Assembly (NCBI RefSeq): GCF_011927825.1
Contig: NZ_JAATJI010000001.1
Coordinates: 1,922,001-1,986,000, forward strand
DNA from: Polymorphobacter fuscus
GTDB taxonomy: Bacteria > Pseudomonadota > Alphaproteobacteria > Sphingomonadales > Sphingomonadaceae
Length of the DNA: 64,000 nucleotides
Direction: 5' to 3'
The notes beneath the pieces were generated by a model. That model saw nothing but the letters and a program-made list of their open reading frames with translations, made no database searches and was not told the DNA's origin. This document shows, piece after piece, positions 45,289-52,308 of the stretch. The position numbers and the translations under genes were made by a program. Every line of letters starts with the position of its first letter. Position 1 is the first letter of the stretch.

Positions 45289-45561
45289 TCACTTGCTGTT
45301 CTTCAGCGCTTCGATCTCGTCCGACAGGCGCTTGCCCGGGTCGGTCGCCAGGCGTTCGAGCACCTGGATGCGTTCGTTGAGCCGGGTCACCTCGCTGCGC
45401 AGCCGCGCCTCCTCGGCTGCCGAAGCCCCGTCGCCGGTGCCTTCGCCGCGGTCGAAGGCGCGCAGCCGTTCCCGGTCGCGGCGGTTGTTCATGCGCCCGG
45501 AAACGACGCGGCCGATGGTGACGATCAGGATGATCAGCACGACCATTTCAAACGGGTTCAT
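45289..45561 (-). CDS. PspB-like membrane/coiled-coil protein (array member)
   Basis: This 90-residue protein has one membrane helix (MVVLIILIVTIGRVVSG), a charged coiled coil (ARLRSEVTRLNERIQ) and the array tail VLERLATDPGKRLSDEIEAL. PspB itself has the same layout of one helix plus a leucine-zipper-like segment with VERIIA. It differs from PspB at the N-terminus, so it is called PspB-like only. The function in this locus is unknown. Confidence 0.72.
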   Translation of the reverse strand: MNPFEMVVLIILIVTIGRVVSGRMNNRRDRERLRAFDRGEGTGDGASAAEEARLRSEVTRLNERIQVLERLATDPGKRLSDEIEALKNSK

Positions 45562-45598
45562 CGTGGCTCTCGCGGCAGAAGGTTGCGGGGTTATCGGG

Positions 45599-45913
45599 TC
45601 AGTTGAGGGCTTTGGTCGACAGCGCGTCGATTTCGGACGCCAGGCGCTTGCCCGGATCGGTGGCGATGCGTTCCAGCACCTGCAGCCGGTCCTTGACGCT
45701 GCCGACCTCGGCGCGCAGCTGGGCATTTTCCTGGGCGAGCAGCTTGATCCGCTCGACCATCTCGTTGTTCTTTGCCGGCAACATCGGCTTGCCCCAGCTG
45801 TTTTCCAGCGGATAGCCGTGCTTGACGCGCAACCAGGTGGTCACCACCCAGCCGATGACGCCGACCACCGCGACAGGCGCGAGGGCGCCGATGATGTTGG
45901 GATCAAGGGCCAT
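45599..45913 (-). CDS. PspB-like membrane/coiled-coil protein (array member)
   Basis: The 104-residue product has a membrane helix (GALAPVAVVGVIGWVVTTWL), the polar motif RVKHGYPLENSWGKP, a coiled coil (MVERIKLLAQENAQLRAEV) and the tail VLERIATDPGKRLASEIDAL. The xxKHGYPxxNxWG motif is shared with the array member at 46201. AGGAG precedes the ATG. It belongs to the series of psp-linked paralogues. Confidence 0.75.
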   Translation of the reverse strand: MALDPNIIGALAPVAVVGVIGWVVTTWLRVKHGYPLENSWGKPMLPAKNNEMVERIKLLAQENAQLRAEVGSVKDRLQVLERIATDPGKRLASEIDALSTKALN

Positions 45914-45924
45914 GACGTCTCCTT

Positions 45925-46188
45925 TCAGTTCGGCCGGGGGCTGTCGCCGAGCGCTTCGATCTGCGCCGTCAGCCCCTCGTTGCGGTCGGTGACGATGCGG
46001 TTGAGCACCGCGACATGCGCCTCCAGCCGCTCGATCTTGGCGGCATATTGCGCCGCCTGCTCGCCGGCGGTCTGGGCTGCCAGTTCGAGCTGTTTTTCCT
46101 TCAGCTTCATCCAGCGCTTGGCGACGCCCGACAGGATCGCGACGATCGGGATCATGAACACCAGGATGGGGACCATGTAGTTCCACAT
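45925..46188 (-). CDS. PspB-like membrane/coiled-coil protein (array member)
   Basis: An 87-residue protein with an N-terminal membrane helix (MVPILVFMIPIVAILSGVA), a long coiled coil (KEKQLELAAQTAGEQAAQYA) and the tail VLNRIVTDRNEGLTAQIEAL. GGAG precedes the ATG. The tail is more diverged than in its neighbours. Confidence 0.72.
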   Translation of the reverse strand: MWNYMVPILVFMIPIVAILSGVAKRWMKLKEKQLELAAQTAGEQAAQYAAKIERLEAHVAVLNRIVTDRNEGLTAQIEALGDSPRPN

Positions 46189-46200
46189 TGTCGTTGCTCC

Positions 46201-46494
46201 TCAATCGCGCAGTTTGTCGATTTCGGCGGTCAGCCGCGCCGGGGTGTCGGTGGCGATGCGTTCGAGCACCGCCATGCGTTCCTCCAGCCGGCCGACCTTG
46301 CCGCGCAGCATCTCGTTCTCACGCTCCAGAATATCGTTCTGGCGCTTCATTTCGCCGTCGTCCTTCTTCACCGCGCCGCCCCATTCATTGCTGACCGGGT
46401 AACCGTGCTTGGCGCGGATGGCGGTGGTGATGATCCAGGCGATGAAGCTCATCGCGATGATGGCGAGGACAAAGGCAGGTCCGCCGAAACTCAT
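46201..46494 (-). CDS. PspB-like membrane/coiled-coil protein (array member)
   Basis: This 97-residue protein has a membrane helix (FVLAIIAMSFIAWIITTAI), the shared motif RAKHGYPVSNEWGG, a coiled coil (RQNDILERENEMLRGKVGRL) and the tail VLERIATDTPARLTAEIDKL. It is closest to the array member at 45599. AGGGA precedes the ATG. Confidence 0.75.
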   Translation of the reverse strand: MSFGGPAFVLAIIAMSFIAWIITTAIRAKHGYPVSNEWGGAVKKDDGEMKRQNDILERENEMLRGKVGRLEERMAVLERIATDTPARLTAEIDKLRD

Positions 46495-46518
46495 GGTGAA
46501 AATCCCTGTTGCTGAGCG

Positions 46519-46770
46519 TTACAGCTCGTCGATCTGCGCGGTCAGTCGCGCGGGGGCGTCGGTTGCGATGCGTTCCAGGACGGCGGTGCGGCCTTCGAGG
46601 CGCTCCAGCTTCTGGCGCAACGCGGCGTTTTCGCGTTCGAGTCGGGCAAGGGCCTCGTTGTCCCCGTCCTTGCCGCCCTTGCGGCGTTCCGATTCGAGCC
46701 CGGCCTTGACGATCCGCCCGACCGTGACGATCGCCACGATGATGATGATGAAAACCATTGTCCCCGACAT
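46519..46770 (-). CDS. PspB-like membrane/coiled-coil protein (array member)
   Basis: The 83-residue product has a membrane helix (MVFIIIIVAIVTVGRIVKAG), a charged coiled coil (LARLERENAALRQKLERLEG) and the tail VLERIATDAPARLTAQIDEL. It follows the larger pspC gene by 22 bases and is the first of the additional array genes. The ATG at 46770 is preferred because it puts the helix at the N-terminus. Confidence 0.75.
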   Translation of the reverse strand: MSGTMVFIIIIVAIVTVGRIVKAGLESERRKGGKDGDNEALARLERENAALRQKLERLEGRTAVLERIATDAPARLTAQIDEL

Positions 46771-46792
46771 GGCGCGTCCCCCCGGCGGCGCT

Positions 46793-47173
46793 TCAGCGCA
46801 GCTTTTCGATCTCGTTGGCAAGGCGGCTGTTCGACGAGGTCACATAGGCCTCCATGTCGCGCAGCCGGCGGTCCGATTCGCGGAAGGAGGCGTGGACATC
46901 GCGAACGGTGCGCTGCGGCGCGACCCGGACATTCTTCCAGAAGCGGGCTTCCTCGGGATCGTCATTGTACAGCATCGACGGCTTGGGATCGGCGATCCAG
47001 CCGACGGCGAGATAGACGAAGGGCAGGAAGCCGACCCCGAGCACCGTCGCCGCGACCGCGGCAACCCGCACCCAGGTGGCATCCCAGCCGAAGTAATCGG
47101 CGATGCCTGAGCAGACCCCCATGAAGCGCTTGTTGCGCTTGTCGAGATAGAAACGTGTGCGGCGAACGGACAT
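46793..47173 (-). CDS. pspC: PspC domain protein with coiled-coil tail
   Basis: The 126-residue protein has a PspC domain (FYLDKRNKRFMGVCSGIADYFG then TWVRVAAVAATVLGVGFLPF) with a membrane helix, followed by a C-terminal extension ending RRLRDMEAYVTSSNSRLANEIEKLR. This tail resembles the VLERIATD..RL..EI..L tail of the downstream array. PspC sits in the inner membrane and takes part in the phage-shock response. GAGGA precedes the ATG. Confidence 0.88.
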   Translation of the reverse strand: MSVRRTRFYLDKRNKRFMGVCSGIADYFGWDATWVRVAAVAATVLGVGFLPFVYLAVGWIADPKPSMLYNDDPEEARFWKNVRVAPQRTVRDVHASFRESDRRLRDMEAYVTSSNSRLANEIEKLR

Positions 47174-47202
47174 GACGCGTATCCTCGGGGTTTGAAGGGC
47201 GA

Positions 47203-47400
47203 TCAGGCCGGCTGCTTGTCGGCGACAAGCCCGATGATGAGGTAGACCAGCGCCAGGCTGCCGAAGCCGAAGAGGGTGCCGGCGACAAAGGCGACGCGGA
47301 TCCAGACGGTTTCGATGCCGGTGTAGTTGGCGATGCCGGCGCAGACGCCCATCAGCCGGGCGTTGGCCTTGTCGAGGCGGAAAGGGGTGTTGAAAGTCAT
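47203..47400 (-). CDS. Minimal PspC domain protein
   Basis: A 65-residue protein that consists only of a PspC domain (PFRLDKANARLMGVCAGIANYTGIETVWIRVAFVAG) and a second helix ending in VADKQPA. It has no coiled-coil tail, unlike the neighbouring pspC. AAGGA precedes the ATG. It may act with PspB or as a shortened paralogue. Confidence 0.85.
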   Translation of the reverse strand: MTFNTPFRLDKANARLMGVCAGIANYTGIETVWIRVAFVAGTLFGFGSLALVYLIIGLVADKQPA

Positions 47401-47418
47401 GATCGGTCCTTTCAGGGT

Positions 47419-47709
47419 TCAGCGCAGCTCGCGGCGCGCGTCGCGTTCGAAGCGTTCCATGCGTTCCCCCGACAGGTCGGACAGCTTGCTGTCCTTCCAA
47501 TGGGGGTTGTCGGCGGCGATGATGCGTTCCACCGAGTCGAGCCGGGCATCGAGCCGGCGGGCCATTTCGTGCAGGTCGTCGAGGAGGACCTCGTCCTGCG
47601 GGGAAATGCCCCGGCCCGACTTCCACTTGGTCAGATAGTGGAGGACCAGCCACGGCAGGCCGATGAACAGCATGCCGACGACGCCGATGGGGACAAGAAT
47701 GTCTTCCAT
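47419..47709 (-). CDS. pspB: Phage shock protein B
   Basis: The 96-residue protein matches PspB: MEDILVPIGVVGMLFIGLPW as the membrane helix, then WLVLHYLTKWKSGRGISPQDE and a C-terminal coiled coil LDDLHEMARRLDARLDSVERI. PspB and PspC sense membrane damage and release PspA from PspF. It starts 4 bases after the pspA stop. Confidence 0.9.
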   Translation of the reverse strand: MEDILVPIGVVGMLFIGLPWLVLHYLTKWKSGRGISPQDEVLLDDLHEMARRLDARLDSVERIIAADNPHWKDSKLSDLSGERMERFERDARRELR

Positions 47710-47713
47710 CGCC

Positions 47714-48388
47714 TCAGCCTTCCGACTTCGGCGCCAACCGCGCCTTCATGGCGGCCAGCTCGGCGTTGACATCGTCATCGACCGACAGTTCGGCAAATTC
47801 GTCCGCCAGGCTGCGGCCCGGGCCACCCAGGCCGAGCGCATCGGCGCGCCCTTCGGCGAGATCGGCGCGGCGTTCCATCACCTCGAACCGGGCAAAGGCT
47901 TCGTCGACGCGCGGGCCCTTGATCATCTCGCGCATCCGCGAGCGCTGGTCGGCGCTTTCGATGCGGTTGAGGATGGTGTTCTGCCGGGTGCGGGCTTCGC
48001 GCAGCTTGGCTTCCAGCTTGGCGATATCCGCCTCGTTGAGCGCCAGGCTGTCGTCGAGCACGCCGACTTCGGCGCGCGTCTGGTCGACAAAGGCCTTGGC
48101 CTTGCCCTTTTCGATCAGCGCTGCCTTGGCGAGATCTTCGCGGCCCTTGCTCAGCGCCAGCTCGGCCTTTTCGCCCCAGCTCAGCTGGGCGGCTTCGGCG
48201 CGGATGATGGCGCGGCGCATCTCCTTCTGGTCGGCGATGGTACGGGCGGCGCCGGCGCGAACCTCGACCAGCGTTTCCTCCATCTCCATGATGATCATGC
48301 GGATCATCTTCGCCGGATCTTCGGCGCGATCGAGAAGGTCGGTGACGTTGGCGGCGATGATATCGCGGGTCCGCGAAAAAATGCCCAT
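47714..48388 (-). CDS. pspA: Phage shock protein A
   Basis: This 224-residue PspA/IM30 protein is almost entirely coiled coil: MGIFSRTRDIIAANVTDLLD, then EDPAKMIRMIIMEMEETLVEVRAG and ARTRQNTILNRIESADQRSRMR. PspA binds stressed inner membrane and inhibits PspF. The ATG at 48388 has GGAGA upstream and begins as in other PspA proteins; the upstream open frame is not coding. It precedes pspB by 4 bases and lies about 350 bases downstream of a sigma-54 promoter. Confidence 0.95.
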   Translation of the reverse strand: MGIFSRTRDIIAANVTDLLDRAEDPAKMIRMIIMEMEETLVEVRAGAARTIADQKEMRRAIIRAEAAQLSWGEKAELALSKGREDLAKAALIEKGKAKAFVDQTRAEVGVLDDSLALNEADIAKLEAKLREARTRQNTILNRIESADQRSRMREMIKGPRVDEAFARFEVMERRADLAEGRADALGLGGPGRSLADEFAELSVDDDVNAELAAMKARLAPKSEG

Positions 48389-48491
48389 GATCTTGATCTC
48401 CACAAAGTTCGAAAAGGGGGCCGGAGGGGAAGCGGGGAGGGGGAGGGGATAGCCCTGCAACCGGGCCCCTCCGGCCATCGTCACGAGTGCA

Positions 48492-48668
48492 TCAGGCACG
48501 GGCGACGATATTCGATTCCGTGGCTGCCGTCATGCCCGCGTTTGCAGCGGGATTGCCGACCACGGCCGGGCCGGCGGCCGCGGCGATCAAGGTGGTGCCC
48601 AGCACCAGCGCGGCGACAAGGCCGGTCAGGTTGCGGGCGATTTCGGCGGGGTTGAAAAGATTGTTCAT
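48492..48668 (-). CDS. 58-residue membrane peptide, leader gene of the psp operon
   Basis: The product begins MNNLFNPAEIARNLTGLVAA and continues LVLGTTLIAAAAGPAVVG, a single hydrophobic segment, and ends TESNIVARA. AGGAGA precedes the ATG. It stands between the sigma-54 promoter and pspA and shares its leader sequence with the UrcA-family gene at 17.3 kb, whose N-terminus has a similar layout. I do not recognise a family. Confidence 0.7.
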   Translation of the reverse strand: MNNLFNPAEIARNLTGLVAALVLGTTLIAAAAGPAVVGNPAANAGMTAATESNIVARA

Positions 48669-48711
48669 CGTCGTTCTCCTGTCTGGTGGGGCGCTGCGGC
48701 GATGGCCGCTG

Positions 48712-48733
48712 CCTCCATGCCAACAGCAATGCA
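48712..48733 (-). repeat. 22-base leader segment shared with the UrcA-family gene
   Basis: Identical to 17672-17693. It spans the -12 element and the first part of the transcript of the psp leader gene. Confidence 0.75.
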
Positions 48734-48746
48734 TATCCCGTGCCAA
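48730..48746 (-). promoter_or_regulatory. Sigma-54 (-24/-12) promoter of the psp operon
   Basis: On the minus strand the sequence is TGGCACGGGATATGCA, a good match to TGGCACG-N4-TTGCW. It lies between the psp leader gene and the divergent pspF, the normal arrangement for PspF-activated phage-shock operons. ACTTGT occurs at 48764 and 48777 upstream of it. Confidence 0.85.
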
Positions 48747-48819
48747 GTGGCGCGCCGTTCGCAACTTGTTGGAATCACTTGTGTCGGTTGGATTTGTTTT
48801 GGGCCGGAACGAGATAACT

Positions 48820-48841
48820 TGCGATTTTTTGGGAAATCGCA
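48820..48841. promoter_or_regulatory. Inverted repeat just upstream of pspF
   Basis: Perfect 8-base arms (TGCGATTT and AAATCGCA) with a 6-base spacer end 12 bases before the pspF ATG. It could be a PspF autoregulatory site or an mRNA hairpin near the ribosome binding site. Confidence 0.45.
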
Positions 48842-48853
48842 CTAACTCCCGGC

Positions 48854-49912
48854 ATGGCCAAACCCGCCGCCCTGATCGGCTCGTCCTCGATCTTCCTCGA
48901 TGCCGTCGAACGCGCCTCGGCGGCGGCGGCGCTCAACCGCCCGGTGCTGGTCATCGGTGAACGCGGCACCGGCAAGGAGTTGATCGCCGAACGCCTCCAC
49001 CGGCTGTCCCCGCGCTGGGGTGCGCCGCTGATCTCGATCAACTGCGCGGCGCTGCCCGAAAACCTCATCGACGCCGAATTGTTCGGTTACGAAGCCGGCG
49101 CCTTCACCGGCGCCCAGCGGGCGCGCGCCGGCCGATTCGAGGACGCCGATGGCGGCACGCTGTTCCTCGACGAAATCGCCACCCTGTCCCCGGCGGCGCA
49201 GGAACGCCTGCTGCGCGTCGTCGAATATGGCGAACTCACCCGCATCGGTTCCAACCGCGCCATCAGCGTCGATGTCCGGCTGGTCGGCGCCACCAACGAG
49301 GACCTGCCGCGGCTGGTCGACCGCGGCCGCTTCCGCGCCGATCTGCTCGACCGGCTGAGCTTTGAAGTCATCACCCTGCCCCCCTTGCGGGAACGCGCGG
49401 AGGACATCGAGGCGCTGGCGCTGCACTTCGCCCGCCGCATGGCCGCCGAGCTTGGCTGGGCGCGCTTTCCGGGTTTCGCGGCCAGGGCCCGGACGCTGCT
49501 CGATTCGCACCCCTGGCCCGGCAATGTCCGCGAACTGAAGAATGTCGTCGAACGCTCGCTCTACCGCTGGGCCGATGGCGAAACCCCCATCGGACGCATC
49601 ATCCTCGACCCGTTCGAATCCCCCTGGCGGCCCGCGCCGCTGCCCGGCACCGCGCTTGCGGCCGCCGCCGAAGACCGGCCGAGCATCGATCCCATCGCCG
49701 AAACCGCCGCGCTGCCGTCCCCGTCGTTGACCAGCGTCAGCGACCTGCGCGCCGCCGTCCATGCCTATGAACGCGGCATCCTCATCGCCGCGCTCGAGCG
49801 CTGCCGCCACAACCAGCGCCGCACCGCAACCGCGCTCGCGCTGACCTACGACCAGCTCCGCCATGCCCTGAAACGCCACAACATGCTGGGCGCCGAACCC
49901 GGCGGCGACTGA
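48854..49912 (+). CDS. pspF: PspF-type sigma-54 activator
   Basis: This 352-residue AAA+ activator lacks a receiver domain, as PspF does. It has Walker A GERGTGKE (residues 35-42), the sigma-54 contact loop GAFTGA (82-87), Walker B GGTLFLDE and a C-terminal Fis-type helix-turn-helix (LERCRHNQRRTATALALTYDQL). It is divergent from the psp operon and activates sigma-54 promoters when released by PspA. The stop is adjacent to the stop of yciB. Confidence 0.93.
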   Translation: MAKPAALIGSSSIFLDAVERASAAAALNRPVLVIGERGTGKELIAERLHRLSPRWGAPLISINCAALPENLIDAELFGYEAGAFTGAQRARAGRFEDADGGTLFLDEIATLSPAAQERLLRVVEYGELTRIGSNRAISVDVRLVGATNEDLPRLVDRGRFRADLLDRLSFEVITLPPLRERAEDIEALALHFARRMAAELGWARFPGFAARARTLLDSHPWPGNVRELKNVVERSLYRWADGETPIGRIILDPFESPWRPAPLPGTALAAAAEDRPSIDPIAETAALPSPSLTSVSDLRAAVHAYERGILIAALERCRHNQRRTATALALTYDQLRHALKRHNMLGAEPGGD

Positions 49913-50512
49913 TCAGGGCTTGGGCTCGTCGCCCAGGTTCAGCCCGTGCCGCGTCATCAACGGCGCCTGTGCAAGGGCAAAGACGAAGAACGCCAGCGTG
50001 ACCCCCCAGACCTTGAAACTGACCCACTGGTCCGTGGTCAGCATCCGCCGCGCCACTTCGTTGGCGACCATCATCGCCACGAAGAACAGCGCCCAGTTGC
50101 GTGTCAGCTTGGTCCAGCCGGCGGCATCGATTCCGGGCAGCGCGCCATCCATCACCAGCTTCAGCGTCGGCCGTCCCGTCGCCAGCCCGAAGAACAGCAG
50201 CGCAGCGAAAATGCCGTAGATCAGTGTCGGCTTGAGCTTGATGAAGGTTTCGTCCTGCAGCCACAGCGTCAGCCCGCCGAAGACCAGCACGATGGCAAAG
50301 GTCAGCAGCAGCATCGGCGGCACATGGCGGATCTTCCACCACGAAACCCCGACGGCGACGACCATCGCCGCCATGAACACGCCCGTCGCGATGAACAGGT
50401 CGCCGAACTTGTTGGCGACGAAGAACAGCAGCAGGGGGCCATAGTTGACCGCCAGGTTGAGGCCGGTCGAAAGCTGCGGGCGGGGTGCGGGTTCGGGAAC
50501 AGGCTGGGACAT
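49913..50512 (-). CDS. yciB: YciB/IspA inner-membrane septation protein
   Basis: The 199-residue membrane protein has about five helices and the YciB pattern VNYGPLLLFFVANKFGDLFIATG, then WLQDETFIKLKPTLIYGIFAAL and NWALFFVAMMVANEVAR. YciB proteins take part in cell-envelope synthesis and septation. The ATG at 50512 is chosen from the family start; an upstream open frame is not coding. It converges on pspF with no gap. Confidence 0.9.
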   Translation of the reverse strand: MSQPVPEPAPRPQLSTGLNLAVNYGPLLLFFVANKFGDLFIATGVFMAAMVVAVGVSWWKIRHVPPMLLLTFAIVLVFGGLTLWLQDETFIKLKPTLIYGIFAALLFFGLATGRPTLKLVMDGALPGIDAAGWTKLTRNWALFFVAMMVANEVARRMLTTDQWVSFKVWGVTLAFFVFALAQAPLMTRHGLNLGDEPKP

Positions 50513-50600
50513 CGCTGTCGCTATAAAGGCTTTCGGGCTTTTGCGGAACCGGTGCCATTCTCCGCTTGCACCCCCCATCCGCCACGCTAGCGTCCGCCGC

Positions 50601-51176
50601 GTGCCACCCGACCCGCTCACCGTCACCGATCTTGCCTGCCGGCGCGGCGACCGGCTGTTGTTCAGCGGTCTGTCGTTCCGCGTCGAACCCGGCGCTGCGC
50701 TGACGCTGGAAGGCCCCAATGGCAGCGGCAAATCGAGCCTGCTCCGCATCCTCGCCGGGCTGCTGGCCCCTGCCGAAGGCACCATCGATGGCGGCGGCGC
50801 CCGTGGCTATCTCGGCCATGACGCAGCGCTCAAACCGGCCATGACGCTTGGCGCCGAACTTGCCCATTGGGCCCGCCTCGATGGCGGCCTGGCCCGGCTG
50901 CCGGCAGCCATGGCTGCGGTCAATGTGGCCGGGCTTGCCGATGTCCCGTGCCGCCACCTGTCCTCCGGCCAGCGCCGCCGCGCCGGGCTGGCCCGTGTCA
51001 TCGCCAGCGGCGCGGCGCTGTGGCTGCTCGACGAACCCACCGCCGGGCTCGACACCGCGTCGTCGGCGCTGCTGGCCGATGCCATGGCCGGCCACCGCGC
51101 GGCAGGCGGCATGGTCGTCGCCGCCGTCCATGGCGACATCGGCCTTGCGGCCCCCGCCACGCTGCGGCTCGGCTGA
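50601..51176 (+). CDS. ccmA: Heme exporter ATPase CcmA
   Basis: The 191-residue ATPase has Walker A EGPNGSGKSSLLRILAG, signature LSSGQRRRAGLAR and Walker B LWLLDEPTAGLD. It matches CcmA, which with CcmB handles heme for cytochrome c maturation. The GTG at 50601 begins VPPDPLTVTDLACRRGDRLL; no ATG is close. The stop overlaps ccmB by one base. The ccmC and later ccm genes are not in the window after ccmB. Confidence 0.88.
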   Translation: MPPDPLTVTDLACRRGDRLLFSGLSFRVEPGAALTLEGPNGSGKSSLLRILAGLLAPAEGTIDGGGARGYLGHDAALKPAMTLGAELAHWARLDGGLARLPAAMAAVNVAGLADVPCRHLSSGQRRRAGLARVIASGAALWLLDEPTAGLDTASSALLADAMAGHRAAGGMVVAAVHGDIGLAAPATLRLG

Positions 51177-51802
51177 TGTTCTGGCTGCTCATCCGCCGCG
51201 ACCTGACGCTCATCGCGCGCTCCCCGGCGCTGTGGATGCCGGTGATGTTCTTCGTCCTCGTCGCCGCGCTGTTCCCCTTCGCCGTCGGTCCCGATGCCCG
51301 GCTGCTGGCGCGCATCGCCCCCGGCGTCGTCTGGGTGGCGGCGCTGCTGGCGGCGCTGCTGCCGGTCGAAACCCTCATCGCGCCCGATGTCGAGGATGGC
51401 ACCATCGACCAGCTGGCATCGCGCGGCATCGCCATGGAGATGGTCGTGGCGGCCCGCATCCTCGCGCATTGGCTGGGCTTTGCCGTGCCGCTGATCGCCG
51501 CCCTGCCCGTCGCCGCCGTGCTGCTGGGCATGGATGGCGCCGCCGCGCGCCGGCTGGCGCTGGCACTGCTGCTCGGCACGCCGGCGCTGGCGGCGCTCGG
51601 CACTGTGGCTGCGGCGCTGACCGCGACCTTGCGCGGCGGCGGCGCGCTTGCCGGGCTCATCGTGCTGCCGCTGGCGCTGCCCATCCTGATCTTCGGCGTC
51701 GGCGCCGATGCGCCGGGCGCCCTGAAGCTGCTTGCCGCCGCCAGCCTCGTCGCCCTTGCCGTCAGCCCCTTTGCCGCCGCCGCTGCCCTGAAACAGGACT
51801 GA
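51176..51802 (+). CDS. ccmB: Heme exporter permease CcmB
   Basis: The 208-residue protein has about six membrane helices and the CcmB start FWLLIRRDLTLIARSP, with the motif VEDGTIDQLASRGIAMEMVVAAR in the first cytoplasmic loop. It is the membrane partner of CcmA. It shares one base with the ccmA stop (TGATG). The next gene is on the opposite strand, so ccmCDE must be elsewhere. Confidence 0.9.
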   Translation: MFWLLIRRDLTLIARSPALWMPVMFFVLVAALFPFAVGPDARLLARIAPGVVWVAALLAALLPVETLIAPDVEDGTIDQLASRGIAMEMVVAARILAHWLGFAVPLIAALPVAAVLLGMDGAAARRLALALLLGTPALAALGTVAAALTATLRGGGALAGLIVLPLALPILIFGVGADAPGALKLLAAASLVALAVSPFAAAAALKQD

Positions 51803-51810
51803 CCAAAGGG

Positions 51811-52308
51811 TCAGACCAGCCCCAGCGCCACGACGAGGCGGCAATCGATCACCCGCCCGGCCTGCCGCTGTTGCCCGAGAAAATCCGCCAGCCCCGCCAG
51901 TGGCACGACATGGACGGTGATATCCTCGCCATCGACCCCGCCGCCCGGCCCGGTGCGCGTCAACCCGCGCGCCCGGAACAGGGTGAACATTTCCGACGAC
52001 ATACCCGGCGAGGTGGCGAAGGCGCCGACCTCCTCCCATGTCGCCGCGTCGAAGCCGGTTTCCTCCTGCAATTCGCGTGCCGCGGCCGCTGCGCCGGTAT
52101 CATCGGCGTCGGTGTCGCCGATCAGGCCGGCCGGCAATTCGATGCTGCGCCGGCCATGGGCGACGCGATATTGTTCGACCAGCACGATCTCGCGGGCGTC
52201 AGTGATGGCGAGGATGACCGCGGCCCCCATCGCCCCGACGCGGGCCGCATATTCCCAGGTGTCTTGCTTGCGGACCTCGAGATATTTGCCCTGCCATTCC
52301 AGTGTCAT
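51811..52308 (-). CDS. NUDIX hydrolase, ADP-ribose pyrophosphatase-like
   Basis: This 165-residue protein has a Nudix box GLIGDT followed after a short insert by AAARELQEETGF, and IELPAG upstream of it, which is typical of ADP-ribose pyrophosphatases. These cleave nucleotide diphosphates linked to another group. The G-x5-E spacing is slightly enlarged by a DADDTGA insert. It overlaps the upstream acyl-CoA dehydrogenase stop by 4 bases. The real substrate is not known. Confidence 0.82.
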   Translation of the reverse strand: MTLEWQGKYLEVRKQDTWEYAARVGAMGAAVILAITDAREIVLVEQYRVAHGRRSIELPAGLIGDTDADDTGAAAAARELQEETGFDAATWEEVGAFATSPGMSSEMFTLFRARGLTRTGPGGGVDGEDITVHVVPLAGLADFLGQQRQAGRVIDCRLVVALGLV

